Below are positions 1 through 9,298 of a stretch of DNA of 64,000 nt, in pieces. A program made the translations under genes and the position numbers. The stretch's first letter is position 1, and every line of letters begins with the position of its first letter. Origin of the DNA: Bacteroides sp. GTDB lineage: Bacteria; Bacteroidota; Bacteroidia; Bacteroidales; Muribaculaceae. Location of the stretch: contig JAAVCP010000031.1 of assembly GCA_014802265.1 (NCBI GenBank), forward strand, positions 44,849-108,848. Direction: 5' to 3'. The notes under the pieces were generated by a model. That model was not told the DNA's origin. It worked only from the letters and a program-made list of their open reading frames with translations, and ran no database searches.

Positions 1-319
1 AAAAGTAGTACAATCAACGATGGGTTCGTTAAGGAGTGTGAAGGTCATATATTGTGACTTGGCAACTATTATAGAAGTCAATCCAGAGATGCCTGTTTAT
101 GGAATGCTTCTTGATGGAGTAAATATATACACTTCTCGAATATCCTCTGTAAAGGGCTTTATCGTAATGGGAAACGAAGGAAACGGTATTTCCACAGAAA
201 TTAAAAAATTCATAACAAATCCATTATTTATTCCTCCCTGCCATACAGACGACCATCCGGAGTCACTGAATGTGGCAATTGCAACAGCCATTACTCTTTC
301 ATGGTTCAGAGGACAATAG
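1..319 (+). CDS. TrmH/SpoU-family RNA 2'-O-methyltransferase, C-terminal part
   Basis: This is the 3' end of a gene that begins left of the window; the frame is open from base 2, so about 105 codons are present. It carries the three SpoU/TrmH motifs of the AdoMet-binding trefoil knot: STMGSL near the left edge, GNEGNGIS in the middle, and ESLNVAIATAI near the end. Proteins of this family methylate a ribose 2'-OH in rRNA or tRNA. The target cannot be told from this fragment. The stop codon lies 14 bases before the likely radA start, so the two genes are probably co-transcribed. The ATG at base 20 falls inside the first motif and is not the true start. Confidence 0.85.
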   Translation, partial: KVVQSTMGSLRSVKVIYCDLATIIEVNPEMPVYGMLLDGVNIYTSRISSVKGFIVMGNEGNGISTEIKKFITNPLFIPPCHTDDHPESLNVAIATAITLSWFRGQ

Positions 320-333
320 CGTATTTATTCAAT

Positions 334-1698
334 ATGGCTAAAATAAAAAGTGTATACTTCTGCCAGTCTTGTGGCTATGAGTCTCCCAAATGGCTTGGGA
401 GATGTCCCTCATGTGGGGAATGGAACACGTTTGCAGAAGAAAAAATAACAGTCTCAAAGAAAACTGATAGTAATCAACAATCTCGTGCCAAAACATCATT
501 GCCTCTTAAATTATCTGAAATAGAGACAACAGATGAACCAAGAATAAATATGCCGTCTTCTGAGTTAAATCGTGTTTTGGGAGGAGGTCTTGTCGTGGGT
601 AGTCTTACCTTGATTGGAGGCGAACCTGGGATTGGGAAATCAACTCTACTGCTTCAAAACATTCTTTCAATAAGGAATAAAAAGATTCTTTATATTTCTG
701 GAGAAGAAAGTGCAACTCAATTGAAACTGCGTGCTGACCGTCTTGGGAAAGTATCAGATAATACTTATATATTATGTGAGACGCGGTTGGACAATATATT
801 TACTCAGATAGAAAATATTCAGCCTCAGATTGTAGTGGTTGATTCAATTCAGACTATTGCAAGCGATCAAATAGACTCGCCTGCAGGAAGTGTGAGTCAA
901 GTCAGAGAATGTGCTGCTGCCTTATTGCGATATGCCAAAGATTCAAATGTGCCTGTTATCCTTGTAGGACATATAAATAAAGATGGAGCTATTGCAGGTC
1001 CAAAGGTATTGGAACATATCGTAGATACAGTTCTTCAGTTTGAAGGTGATCGACAGTATTTATATAGAATATTGCGCTCTATAAAGAATCGTTTCGGATC
1101 TACTTCGGAAATAGGTATCTATGAAATGATACAAAAGGGGTTAAGAGAGGTTAAAAATCCATCGGAAATGCTACTTTCTGAAAATAGAGATGAAGAAATG
1201 AGTGGAATAACCATAGGAGTCACAATAGAAGGGGCACGCCCATTTATGGTTGAAGTACAGTCTCTCGTGTCTTCAGCTGCTTATGGTACTCCTCAGAGGT
1301 CAGTCACTGGTTTCGATCAAAGGCGCCTCAATATGCTCCTGGCTGTATTAGAAAAACGAGCCCGATTTAAACTTGGGGCAAAAGATGTGTTTCTTAATAT
1401 GGCAGGAGGATTAAAAGTTGTAGATCCTGCTATAGACATGGCAGTAGTGGCTGCCATCATGTCTTCTAATTTTGATGTTTCTGTATCCCGAAAGACTGTT
1501 TTTATTGGGGAAGTAGGATTATCGGGAGAAATAAGAACTGTGACAAGGATTGAGCAGAGAGTGGCAGAAGCGGAGAAATTAGGTTTCGAGAACGTAGTTA
1601 TTCCTAAAGGAAATTTAAGAGGAATCAAGGATAAGTTTTCCATAACCATTGTGGAAGTTGGGAAAGTGGAAGAAATGCTTAAATACCTGTTCTCTTAA
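334..1698 (+). CDS. radA: DNA repair protein RadA (Sms)
   Basis: RadA is a RecA-like ATPase that promotes branch migration of recombination intermediates. The 454-residue protein shows the full family order: an N-terminal C4 zinc finger (Cys10, Cys13, Cys24, Cys27), a Walker A motif GGEPGIGKST, the RadA-specific KNRFGS motif, and a C-terminal Lon-protease-like domain. The start is placed at 334 because MAKIKSVYFCQSC is the typical RadA N-terminus; an in-frame ATG at 301 would overlap the upstream methyltransferase and add 11 residues foreign to the family. Length is normal for RadA. Confidence 0.95.
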   Translation: MAKIKSVYFCQSCGYESPKWLGRCPSCGEWNTFAEEKITVSKKTDSNQQSRAKTSLPLKLSEIETTDEPRINMPSSELNRVLGGGLVVGSLTLIGGEPGIGKSTLLLQNILSIRNKKILYISGEESATQLKLRADRLGKVSDNTYILCETRLDNIFTQIENIQPQIVVVDSIQTIASDQIDSPAGSVSQVRECAAALLRYAKDSNVPVILVGHINKDGAIAGPKVLEHIVDTVLQFEGDRQYLYRILRSIKNRFGSTSEIGIYEMIQKGLREVKNPSEMLLSENRDEEMSGITIGVTIEGARPFMVEVQSLVSSAAYGTPQRSVTGFDQRRLNMLLAVLEKRARFKLGAKDVFLNMAGGLKVVDPAIDMAVVAAIMSSNFDVSVSRKTVFIGEVGLSGEIRTVTRIEQRVAEAEKLGFENVVIPKGNLRGIKDKFSITIVEVGKVEEMLKYLFS

Positions 1699-1778
1699 AC
1701 GGATCGGTAAGAAAGTAATAACTATAAAGTTTATGACGTTAATAAATTAAAATATTTAAATCTTATATAATCAGGCTT

Positions 1779-3149
1779 ATGAAAATCCAATTGCGACCAC
1801 TATTAAGATCAACTTACATGTCGAGACTTCGACTATTATCCGGACTGGCATGTATGAGTTTATCAATGACAGCACAGACACAGAAAGATGCCATTGATAA
1901 TAATGACCTTACTCCTTCTCAACAGCAAATTCATTCCATGATTGAATCTACCCATGTTTTATCTATGGGAGAAGAAGATGTGGCGAGAGATTCTATAGAA
2001 AAAATGCTTAACCGATTTTATATGGATCAATTTCGCCATTTTCAAGATCCTAGAGCTCCATACTTTATGTTTCTAAGTAAAGATGGTAAACTGGCAATGG
2101 GTGTTGGAGGTCTTATTAGGATGCGTGGCTACTTTGATTGGGATGGTTCAATTCCTGCAAGTGGATTTTCTCCCTATCTGATTAATATACCTAAAGATCC
2201 TACTCAGTTAAGAAAGCTTGCTGCCACACCTGCAGGAACAGGTTTGTTTTTTACTATCTTAGGTAAAAACACATTGTTAGGGGACTTTATGGGATTTTTT
2301 CAAGCTGACTTTTCCGGATATAATAATAGGGATTTTAAGCTTAAGAAAGCCTATGTACAATTCAATGAATGGACTGTGGGTTATGCCACTACAACGTTTG
2401 AAGATACCAAGGCAAAACCTGCCACTATTGACGGGTCAGGACCTAATGGAGTGAATTCAAAAACTAATGTTCTTGTGAGATACATGCATACTTTCAACGG
2501 AGGACATTGGTCATTAGCTGGTTCTTTCGAGTTTCCCTCATCTTCTACAAGTGCTGATGGTGAGTACACAAAAGCATGTAACGATTACGTCCCTGATTTG
2601 GCAGCCTTCGCTCAATATCAATGGGCGGAAGGGGAAAGTCATGTGCGCCTTTCAGGTCTGGCAAGAGTTTTGACTTATCGGGATTTGATTGCTTCAAGAA
2701 ATTACAATATTATGGGTTGGGGTACTCAATTTTCTACTGTAGTTAAGATTCTTCCTCAGTTTGATTTATCGGGTATAGTTTCAGTAGGACAGGGTCATGC
2801 TTCGTATACTACAGATCTTGGAGTCAGCAATTTTGATTTGGTTACTGATCCAGGAAGAAAAGGGAAATTATATGCTCCTACTGCTGTAGGATATGTTTTT
2901 GGAGCAAGATATTATTTTCGTTCTAATATTTTTGCTAATCTTACCCTATCAGAACAACGTTACTATCCGAAGCAGAATCCCAATGATTCACAATATAAAT
3001 ATGGTCTTTATGGGGCAGTCAATTTGTTCTGGGACATCACTCCTCGTTTTGAAGTCGGTATGGAATATCTTGCTGGTAAACGTATGAACTTTAATGGTAC
3101 ACATGCAAGTGCTAATAGATTGACGGCGATGGCTATGTTTAGCTTCTGA
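1779..3149 (+). CDS. DcaP-like outer-membrane porin
   Basis: The protein is about 456 residues long (443 if the ATG at 1818 is used). The second start gives a cleaner signal peptide, MSRLRLLSGLACMSLSMTAQ, so either start is possible. After a short helical, charged region (about residues 30-85) the protein is made of alternating aromatic and glycine-rich beta strands and ends in AMFSF, a terminal aromatic as in outer-membrane barrels. The stretch LAMGVGGLIRMRGYFDWDG resembles DcaP-type trimeric porins. The substrate is unknown. It is monocistronic as far as can be seen: 80 bases separate it from radA and a strong hairpin follows the stop codon. Confidence 0.7.
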   Translation: MKIQLRPLLRSTYMSRLRLLSGLACMSLSMTAQTQKDAIDNNDLTPSQQQIHSMIESTHVLSMGEEDVARDSIEKMLNRFYMDQFRHFQDPRAPYFMFLSKDGKLAMGVGGLIRMRGYFDWDGSIPASGFSPYLINIPKDPTQLRKLAATPAGTGLFFTILGKNTLLGDFMGFFQADFSGYNNRDFKLKKAYVQFNEWTVGYATTTFEDTKAKPATIDGSGPNGVNSKTNVLVRYMHTFNGGHWSLAGSFEFPSSSTSADGEYTKACNDYVPDLAAFAQYQWAEGESHVRLSGLARVLTYRDLIASRNYNIMGWGTQFSTVVKILPQFDLSGIVSVGQGHASYTTDLGVSNFDLVTDPGRKGKLYAPTAVGYVFGARYYFRSNIFANLTLSEQRYYPKQNPNDSQYKYGLYGAVNLFWDITPRFEVGMEYLAGKRMNFNGTHASANRLTAMAMFSF

Positions 3150-3159
3150 TATAGAATTA

Positions 3160-3200
3160 AGAGAGCGGTGTCATATAAAAATGAAGTGACATCGCTCTCT
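3160..3200. terminator. Bidirectional hairpin terminator between porin and phosphohexomutase
   Basis: Two 14-base arms (3160-3173 and 3187-3200) pair with a single G-T wobble around a 13-base loop. The hairpin sits between two converging genes and can end transcription from both sides. Confidence 0.8.
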
Positions 3201-3223
3201 TTGATAGTAGGGTTTTAGTATTT

Positions 3224-4975
3224 TTACTTCACACCGAGGTCAGCAAGCACACGACCGATCTTATCTTCTGCCTTCTTGACAGTTTCTTCGTATTTATCTG
3301 TAGAAGAAAGTTCTTCACGAACCTCTACATAGAATTTAATTTTAGGTTCAGTACCTGATGGACGAACAGAAACTTTGTCACCTGCTTCAGTGAAGAACTG
3401 GAGAACATTGGAAGTAGTGGGGAAGTTCATCTTCTCAGTTTCACCAGTCTTCATATTGGTGCAGTTCAAATCAGCATAATCCTTAACGGTAACTACGGGT
3501 GACCCTGCAAGTTCCTTCGGAGGATTTGCACGGAATTCTTTCATCATGGCAGCTATTTCATCAGCACCTGTCTTACCAGGACGAACAACGCTTACGCCTT
3601 TCTCACGAGAGAAACCATACTCTTTATAAATGTCAATAAGCATTTCATAAAGAGTCATATTTTTCTCAGCTGCCCAAGCGGCTATTTCACACATGAGAGT
3701 GATGGATGACACAGCATCCTTATCACGGACGAAAGTCTCAGGAAGGAAACCATAACTTTCTTCACCTCCACCAAGATAGCGTTCCTTACCTTCAAGATTA
3801 CGCATAACGTCAGCAATCCACTTGAATCCGGTAAAGCAGTCATAACATTTTACGTTGTTAGCTTCTGCAATTCTCTTTATGGTCTCGGTTGTAACAATAG
3901 TCTTAACACAATATTCGTTACCAGTGAGCATATTGAGTTCACGGTTACGTGTAATCAGATAATATAGGAAAATCATTACTATCTGATTCCCATTAAGGAG
4001 CTGATATTCTCCTTTACTATCACGAACTACAAGACCAATTCGGTCAGCATCAGGGTCTGATGCTACAACTATGCTCGCGCCCACTTCTTTTGCTTTGGCA
4101 ATAGCCATAGCCATAGCTTCAGGATTCTCTGGATTGGGAGAAACTACTGTGGGGAAGTCACCGCTCAATACATCCTGTTCAGGAACGTGGATAACATTTT
4201 CAAATCCCCATTTCTTCAAAGAATCAAAAACGAGCATCTTGCCTGTACCATGAATTGGGGTATATACAATCTTCATATCGGCATGTTTCTTGTCAACTTC
4301 GGGTGACAATGAAAGGGTCTTGATATCGTTGAGAAACATTTCGTCAACATCTTTACCGATAATTTTGATAAGATCTTTGTTAGGAGTGAATTTAATCTGG
4401 TCAACCGATTTGATTGCATTTACATATGCAATTGTCTCAACATCGTGGGGTGCTATCATTTGAGCACCGTCGCTCCAGTAGGCTTTATAACCGTTATACT
4501 CTTTCGGATTGTGACTAGCGGTTACCATTACACCACTCTGGCAACCGAGTTTACGGATTGTGTAAGACACTTCTGGCACAGGACGACAATCTTCAAAAAG
4601 ATATACCTTAATCCCATTAGCGGAGAAAATATCAGCAGCAAGCTCAGCAAATATACGAGAATTATTGCGTACGTCATGCCCAATTGCAACAGTGATCTCA
4701 GGGAGATCTTTAAAGCAGTCATTAAGATAGTTGGCAAGACCTTGGGTGGCAGCTCCGACAGTGTAGATATTCATTCTGTTTGAGCCAGCGCCCATAATTC
4801 CACGCAGACCACCTGTCCCAAATTCAAGGTCCTTGTAGAATGCATCGATAAGCTGAGTATTATCTTCGTCATCAAGCATTGCTTGAACAGCATTACGAGT
4901 TTTCTCATCATACTGGGGCCCGAGCCATTTTTCGGCTTTTTCTCTGACGGTTTTTAAAAGTTCTTCATTATCCAT
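3224..4975 (-). CDS. Phospho-sugar mutase (phosphoglucomutase/phosphomannomutase)
   Basis: This 583-residue enzyme interconverts hexose 1- and 6-phosphates and feeds sugar-nucleotide and glycogen metabolism. All four alpha-D-phosphohexomutase signatures are present: the catalytic serine loop TASHNPKEYNG (Ser154), the Mg-binding DPDADR, the sugar-binding GGGEESYGF, and the C-terminal phosphate-binding RPSGTEPKIKFY. The length of about 580 residues fits the PgcA-like bacterial phosphoglucomutase group better than the shorter phosphoglucosamine mutases. Whether glucose or mannose phosphate is preferred cannot be read from sequence alone. It is transcribed alone, from a candidate promoter at 5034-5065. 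Confidence 0.9.
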   Translation of the reverse strand: MDNEELLKTVREKAEKWLGPQYDEKTRNAVQAMLDDEDNTQLIDAFYKDLEFGTGGLRGIMGAGSNRMNIYTVGAATQGLANYLNDCFKDLPEITVAIGHDVRNNSRIFAELAADIFSANGIKVYLFEDCRPVPEVSYTIRKLGCQSGVMVTASHNPKEYNGYKAYWSDGAQMIAPHDVETIAYVNAIKSVDQIKFTPNKDLIKIIGKDVDEMFLNDIKTLSLSPEVDKKHADMKIVYTPIHGTGKMLVFDSLKKWGFENVIHVPEQDVLSGDFPTVVSPNPENPEAMAMAIAKAKEVGASIVVASDPDADRIGLVVRDSKGEYQLLNGNQIVMIFLYYLITRNRELNMLTGNEYCVKTIVTTETIKRIAEANNVKCYDCFTGFKWIADVMRNLEGKERYLGGGEESYGFLPETFVRDKDAVSSITLMCEIAAWAAEKNMTLYEMLIDIYKEYGFSREKGVSVVRPGKTGADEIAAMMKEFRANPPKELAGSPVVTVKDYADLNCTNMKTGETEKMNFPTTSNVLQFFTEAGDKVSVRPSGTEPKIKFYVEVREELSSTDKYEETVKKAEDKIGRVLADLGVK

Positions 4976-5033
4976 ATTATATAAATTTTGGGGTTAAATC
5001 TATATGATTTTCATTTTGTTTTATAATTAAACG

Positions 5034-5065
5034 CAAAACTAATAAAAAAATATCTTAATTTCAAG
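5034..5065 (-). promoter_or_regulatory. Candidate promoter of the phosphohexomutase gene
   Basis: On the minus strand a TAGTTTTG box (5034-5041) fits the Bacteroidota -7 consensus TAnnTTTG. A CTTG (5062-5065), one base off the -33 TTTG, lies 20 bases upstream. Transcription would start near 5028, leaving a leader of about 50 bases. Confidence 0.5.
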
Positions 5066-5188
5066 TTAATTTATTAGAAATATTAGAAATTAAGAAAAAT
5101 GATAGCAAAGACAGTATAATTTTAATGGTATGGTGTATATTTATTGGCAAATTATAAATGATGATTAGTAAAAAATCAAAAAAATTAT

Positions 5189-5196
5189 TATCTTTG
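5189..5196 (+). promoter_or_regulatory. Candidate -7 box for the yicC-gmk-nadD operon
   Basis: TATCTTTG matches the Bacteroidota -7 consensus and lies 20 bases before the yicC start codon. No clear TTTG is seen at the usual -33 distance. Confidence 0.45.
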
Positions 5197-5216
5197 CATT
5201 TCCAAATTTAGAAATT

Positions 5217-6104
5217 ATGATTTCATCAATGACCGGTTTCGGGCGAGGAACAGCCCAAACACTCACAAAAAGAGTAAAAGTAGAGGTAAAGTCGCTCAAT
5301 AGTAAGCAGCTTGATCTATCTTTACGTGTACCTTCAAACTTTCGTGAACTGGAAGTCACTATGCGTGTACCTATGGCATTAAAACTTGAACGTGGGAAAG
5401 TAGAGTTGACAGCTACCATAGAAAATCTTGTGGCTGAAGCTTCAACAACAGTTAATATTGATACCCTTGCTTCCTATAAGATGCAAATTCAGGAGGCAGC
5501 TCTAAGACTGAATATCCCGGAACCGGCTGACTGGTACTCCGTATTAATGAGAATGCCTGATGCAATGAAGACAGAGTCAGTGCAATTGACAGAAGAAGAA
5601 ATAGAGGCTTTTCATTCAGCCTGTAAAGAAGCTTTGGATTCACTTGTGGATTTTCGCCGTAGGGAAGGTAGGAAACTCTATGATTTTTTTGTTGAAAAAA
5701 TCAAAAGGCTAAGGCAACTTCTTGAGCAAATTGCTCCCTTTGAGGAAGAAAGAGTGCCTAAAATACGTGAGAGACTTGAAGAACAACTTGCTCGTCTTTC
5801 CTCAATTGAATACGATAAGGGGCGCCTTGAACAAGAACTTATATTTTATATAGAGAAACTCGATGTCACAGAAGAAAAAGTGCGTCTAACTGCTCATTTA
5901 AATTATTTTATGGAGACTTTAGGCGATGAGACTACGTATCCACCGCAAGGGCAGGGAAAGAAGTTGGGATTTATTGCTCAGGAAATGGGTAGAGAAATCA
6001 ACACACTTGGCTCAAAATCAAATAATGCAGAAATGCAGAAGATTGTAGTCATGATGAAAGATGATCTCGAGCAGATTAAGGAACAAGTACTCAATGTATT
6101 ATAA
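5217..6104 (+). CDS. YicC-family endoribonuclease
   Basis: The 295-residue protein begins with ISSMTGFGRG, the signature of YicC/YloC proteins, and ends with the conserved DUF1732 block (NTLGSKSNNAEMQKIVVMMK). The central part (about residues 130-210) is charged and helical. Family members act as ribonucleases on small RNAs or unfolded RNA. The gene is followed after 29 bases by gmk, a yicC-gmk order that is common in bacteria and supports the call. Length is normal. Confidence 0.9.
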   Translation: MISSMTGFGRGTAQTLTKRVKVEVKSLNSKQLDLSLRVPSNFRELEVTMRVPMALKLERGKVELTATIENLVAEASTTVNIDTLASYKMQIQEAALRLNIPEPADWYSVLMRMPDAMKTESVQLTEEEIEAFHSACKEALDSLVDFRRREGRKLYDFFVEKIKRLRQLLEQIAPFEEERVPKIRERLEEQLARLSSIEYDKGRLEQELIFYIEKLDVTEEKVRLTAHLNYFMETLGDETTYPPQGQGKKLGFIAQEMGREINTLGSKSNNAEMQKIVVMMKDDLEQIKEQVLNVL

Positions 6105-6133
6105 TAATTTGAAATTATGTATCTAAATATATC

Positions 6134-6709
6134 ATGAAAGGTAAAATTATAATACTTTCTGCTCCTTCAGGTACTGGGAAATCAACTATTATAAATGAAC
6201 TTATAAAGCAGCCGGAACTGATGCTGAGTTTTTCCATATCTGCTACGAGTCGGAATCCACGTGGACAAGAGGTGGACGGGAAGGACTATTTTTTTCTATC
6301 GCCAGAGGAATTTCAAAGAAAAATTGATAAAGGTGAGTTTGTTGAATGGGAAGAAGTTTATTCAGGAACATGTTATGGGACTCTTGAGAGCGAGGTCAAT
6401 AGAGTAACTGAATCCGGTCACAATCTAATAATGGACGTAGATGTAAATGGAGCCATGAATATAAAAAAGCGTTTTGGAAATGATGCTTTAGCCATCTTTG
6501 TCATGCCTCCTGATATGGTTACGTTAGAAAACAGGTTGCGTAACAGAGGCACAGACTCTGAAGAAACAATATTGAGACGTCTCGCAAAAGCGAGATATGA
6601 AATAAGTTTCTCTGACAAATTTGATATAGTGGTAGTTAATGATACTCTTCCGGAGGTAGTAGAAGAAGTTAGAACTAAAATTTTGAATTTTTCTAATGTT
6701 GTTAAATAA
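6134..6709 (+). CDS. gmk: Guanylate kinase
   Basis: Converts GMP and ATP to GDP and ADP in the cytoplasm. The P-loop SAPSGTGKST lies at about residues 9-18, followed by the GMP-binding stretch TSRNPRGQEVDGKDYFF and the GEFVEWEEVY motif. The 191-residue length is typical. The gene lies between yicC and nadD with gaps of 29 and 10 bases, so these genes form one transcription unit. Confidence 0.95.
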   Translation: MKGKIIILSAPSGTGKSTIINELIKQPELMLSFSISATSRNPRGQEVDGKDYFFLSPEEFQRKIDKGEFVEWEEVYSGTCYGTLESEVNRVTESGHNLIMDVDVNGAMNIKKRFGNDALAIFVMPPDMVTLENRLRNRGTDSEETILRRLAKARYEISFSDKFDIVVVNDTLPEVVEEVRTKILNFSNVVK

Positions 6710-6719
6710 TTATTAAATT

Positions 6720-7292
6720 ATGATAATAGGAATATACAGCGGAAGTTTTGATCCTATTCACACTGGTCATGCAATGGTGGCAAACTATATAGGACAACTC
6801 GGAATTGTTGACGAGGTATGGTTAATGGTCAGTCGAAGAAATCCTCTTAAGGAAAAGCGTAGTCCGGCTGATGATCACCACAGAATGAATATGGTGAGTT
6901 TAGTAGCAAAGGATTGTAGCGGTGTCAAAGCCTCGGATTTCGAACTTAATCTCCCACTGCCTTCCTATACTTATGTGACTTTGTGTAAACTTCGAGAGAC
7001 ATATCCCTTACACCGCTTTAAGCTAATAGTTGGCAGTGATAATTGGCATAATCTCGGACGCTGGCGTGATGCGGATAAAATAATAAGAGATTTTGGTTTG
7101 ATTATCTATCCGCGCCCAGGTTATCCATTGCCGGAACAACCTCCAAAAGGTGTTGAACTCTTGCTGAGTGCACCTACTGTAAACATGTCTTCGTCGTTGA
7201 TTCGTGACTTGTTGGGAAAAAAAGGTAATATAAATTTCTTTGTTCCAACTTCTGTGGCACATTATATTACGGAACATAACCTTTATACTTAA
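6720..7292 (+). CDS. nadD: Nicotinate-nucleotide adenylyltransferase
   Basis: Joins nicotinate mononucleotide and ATP to make deamido-NAD in NAD synthesis. The nucleotidyltransferase motif GSFDPIHTGH is at residues 8-17 and the second ATP-binding motif, here SSSLIRDLL (the ISSTxIR-like site), is near the C-terminus. The length of 190 residues is typical. It follows gmk by 10 bases and is followed by a DUF5063 gene 4 bases after its stop. Confidence 0.93.
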   Translation: MIIGIYSGSFDPIHTGHAMVANYIGQLGIVDEVWLMVSRRNPLKEKRSPADDHHRMNMVSLVAKDCSGVKASDFELNLPLPSYTYVTLCKLRETYPLHRFKLIVGSDNWHNLGRWRDADKIIRDFGLIIYPRPGYPLPEQPPKGVELLLSAPTVNMSSSLIRDLLGKKGNINFFVPTSVAHYITEHNLYT

Positions 7293-7296
7293 ATCT

Positions 7297-7818
7297 ATGG
7301 GAGAAGATATTACTACACACCGATTGATTGGTATTACATCGCTTGCAACCAACTATTGTTCTGCATGTGAAAATGCTCGGGAAATAGAAAAAGGTGAGTT
7401 GATTGACACCATGCTCAATCTACTCCCCAGAATTTATTGGGAATTTTTGGATTTAACAGCAGATGGAATTATCTCCATTGAAGAGTTTGATTATTTTTCA
7501 TCGTATGTAGACGAAGATTATTATGAAAACATACGTCGAAATATTGAGTTTCTGTTAGGTCCAGATGATGTATTTCTTGAGACCTTTGAAGAAGATATGA
7601 AGTATAGCGACACTCCAATAGCTGCTTCTATTTCTGAGTCTTTAGCTGATATTTTTCAACCACTGTTTAATTTTATATCTATAGTAAAAGATACAGAGGG
7701 AGAAAAGATTGTGGAGGCATATATGCAATGTCATGAAGACTTTGAATCATATTGGAGCCAAACATTGTGTAATGTGCTCCGCGCCCTAAATAATCTTAAG
7801 TTTAATGTACATATCTGA
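7297..7818 (+). CDS. DUF5063-like protein
   Basis: A 173-residue acidic, helical protein. It looks like the DUF5063 family of Bacteroidota by its overall pattern (DTMLNLLPRIYWEFLDL near residue 40, then an acidic central part), but this is recognition from memory and the function is unknown. The start at 7297 (MGEDITTHR) is preferred over an upstream in-frame ATG at 7240 that would overlap nadD by 53 bases. The stop codon overlaps the next gene's ATG (TGATG), pointing to translational coupling with the aminopeptidase. No signal peptide or membrane segment is seen. Confidence 0.65.
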   Translation: MGEDITTHRLIGITSLATNYCSACENAREIEKGELIDTMLNLLPRIYWEFLDLTADGIISIEEFDYFSSYVDEDYYENIRRNIEFLLGPDDVFLETFEEDMKYSDTPIAASISESLADIFQPLFNFISIVKDTEGEKIVEAYMQCHEDFESYWSQTLCNVLRALNNLKFNVHI

Positions 7819-9146
7819 TGATCAAAATGGAAAACTCTGAAAAAGTATTGCCATTGTTACAATGGCTTAATGAGTCAACTTGCAATTTTCTTGCAGTTAA
7901 AACAATTAAGAAGGAACTGGATACACATGGGTTTAAGGAACTGCACCAAAGCGATGCTTGGGAGATACTCCCCAATGAGAAATATTATATGATAAAAAAC
8001 GATAGTGCTATCTTCGCATTTATTAGTGGTACGGAAACTCCGGCTTTACATGGGTTTCATATAATATCTGCCCACTCGGATAGTCCTTGTTTTAAGATCA
8101 AGCCCAATGCTGAGATTTATGGAGATGGAGGAGTGGTAAGTCTAAATGTAGAGAAATATGGTGGAGGCATTCTTTACACATGGTTCGACCGTCCATTGTC
8201 TATGTCAGGGAGAGTAATGTTGGAATCAGACAATCCTCTTTCTCCACAGTGTGTTGTGTTTGATTTGAAAAGACCTGTGGTAACTATACCGCATTTGGCT
8301 ATTCATTTTAATCGAGCTGTCAATGATGGCAACCCATTATCTGTGCAAGATGATTTGAAGCCTGTTATTGGTTATTTCTCTAAAGAAGAGATAGCTGAGG
8401 CTAAGAGTCATGGAGGATTTGTAAAAGTTATGGTTGCCAAACATCTTGGAATCTCACCGGAAAAGATAATTGATTATGAGATTTGCTTGTATCCTTTTGA
8501 GTCTGCGCAACTTTGTGGAATGAACAGTGAATATTTTCAATCAGGTAGGATTGATGATCTTTCTATGGTATTTGCAGGACTTGAGGCACTTGTTAAATCG
8601 ACTGATCATGACACAAAGGCAACCCGGTTCTTGGCAGTCTTTGATAATGAAGAAACCGGATCAGGCACTAAACAGGGGGCTGCCTCACCTGTAATGGCTA
8701 ATATATTGGAAAGAATAGTTGCCGCTTATGGTGGTGGGAAAGAAAATTATTTTAGAAGTATCGCCTCTTCTTTTATGATTTCTGCAGATGATGCACATGC
8801 CTGGCATCCTAATTATAGTAAAAAATATGATCCGACAAATCATCCTGTGATAGGAGGCGGTCCGGTGATAAAAATAAACGCCAACTGTAAATATATGACT
8901 GATGCACTAGGTGCAGCTGTCTTTAGAAATCTATGCAGTCTGTCAGATATAAAGTGTCAGACTTTCGTCAATCATTCTGATGTTGCAGGAGGGTCAACCT
9001 TGGGAAATATATTAACTTCTCAGCTTGACCTTGCTGGAGTAGATATGGGTGCACCTATTTGGGCAATGCATTCTGCAAGAGAGACAGCTGGAGTGGCTGA
9101 CCATCTCATGATTGTAAAAGTTTTCACTGAATTTTATCATTTATAA
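7818..9146 (+). CDS. M18-family aminopeptidase
   Basis: A zinc aminopeptidase that removes N-terminal, often acidic, residues from peptides. The 442-residue protein carries the M18 metal-binding and catalytic segments in order: HSDSPCFKIKP (about residue 85), DDLSMVFAGLEAL, FDNEETGSGTKQGA with the catalytic Glu pair, DDAHAWHPNY, and the final NHSDVAGGSTLGN and HSARE histidines. It resembles bacterial ApeB. Two nearby starts are possible (7818 and 7827); the first overlaps the preceding stop codon. It ends the yicC operon, since a separate promoter follows. Confidence 0.92.
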   Translation: MIKMENSEKVLPLLQWLNESTCNFLAVKTIKKELDTHGFKELHQSDAWEILPNEKYYMIKNDSAIFAFISGTETPALHGFHIISAHSDSPCFKIKPNAEIYGDGGVVSLNVEKYGGGILYTWFDRPLSMSGRVMLESDNPLSPQCVVFDLKRPVVTIPHLAIHFNRAVNDGNPLSVQDDLKPVIGYFSKEEIAEAKSHGGFVKVMVAKHLGISPEKIIDYEICLYPFESAQLCGMNSEYFQSGRIDDLSMVFAGLEALVKSTDHDTKATRFLAVFDNEETGSGTKQGAASPVMANILERIVAAYGGGKENYFRSIASSFMISADDAHAWHPNYSKKYDPTNHPVIGGGPVIKINANCKYMTDALGAAVFRNLCSLSDIKCQTFVNHSDVAGGSTLGNILTSQLDLAGVDMGAPIWAMHSARETAGVADHLMIVKVFTEFYHL

Positions 9147-9155
9147 CAGTTAATT

Positions 9156-9187
9156 TTTGCGGACGCGAAGAAAATTTAATACCTTTG
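9156..9187 (+). promoter_or_regulatory. Bacteroidota-type promoter of the tig-clpP-clpX region
   Basis: A -33 TTTG (9156-9159) and a -7 TAccTTTG (9180-9187) are separated by exactly 20 bases, a full match to the primary sigma-factor consensus of this phylum. The predicted start is near 9194, giving a leader of about 105 bases before tig. Confidence 0.8.
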
Positions 9188-9298
9188 CAGCCGGAATTGA
9201 GGAAACGGCATAGTATTTGTTATGTTCTCTCATACTAATTTGTCTACCATTAGTAGGCAACATAAATCGCAACCAATAAAAATAGATAAAAAGTCAAG

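Noticed and set aside
301-333. Upstream start of radA at 301
   Set aside because: It would overlap the methyltransferase gene and add residues not found in RadA; the typical N-terminus begins at 334.
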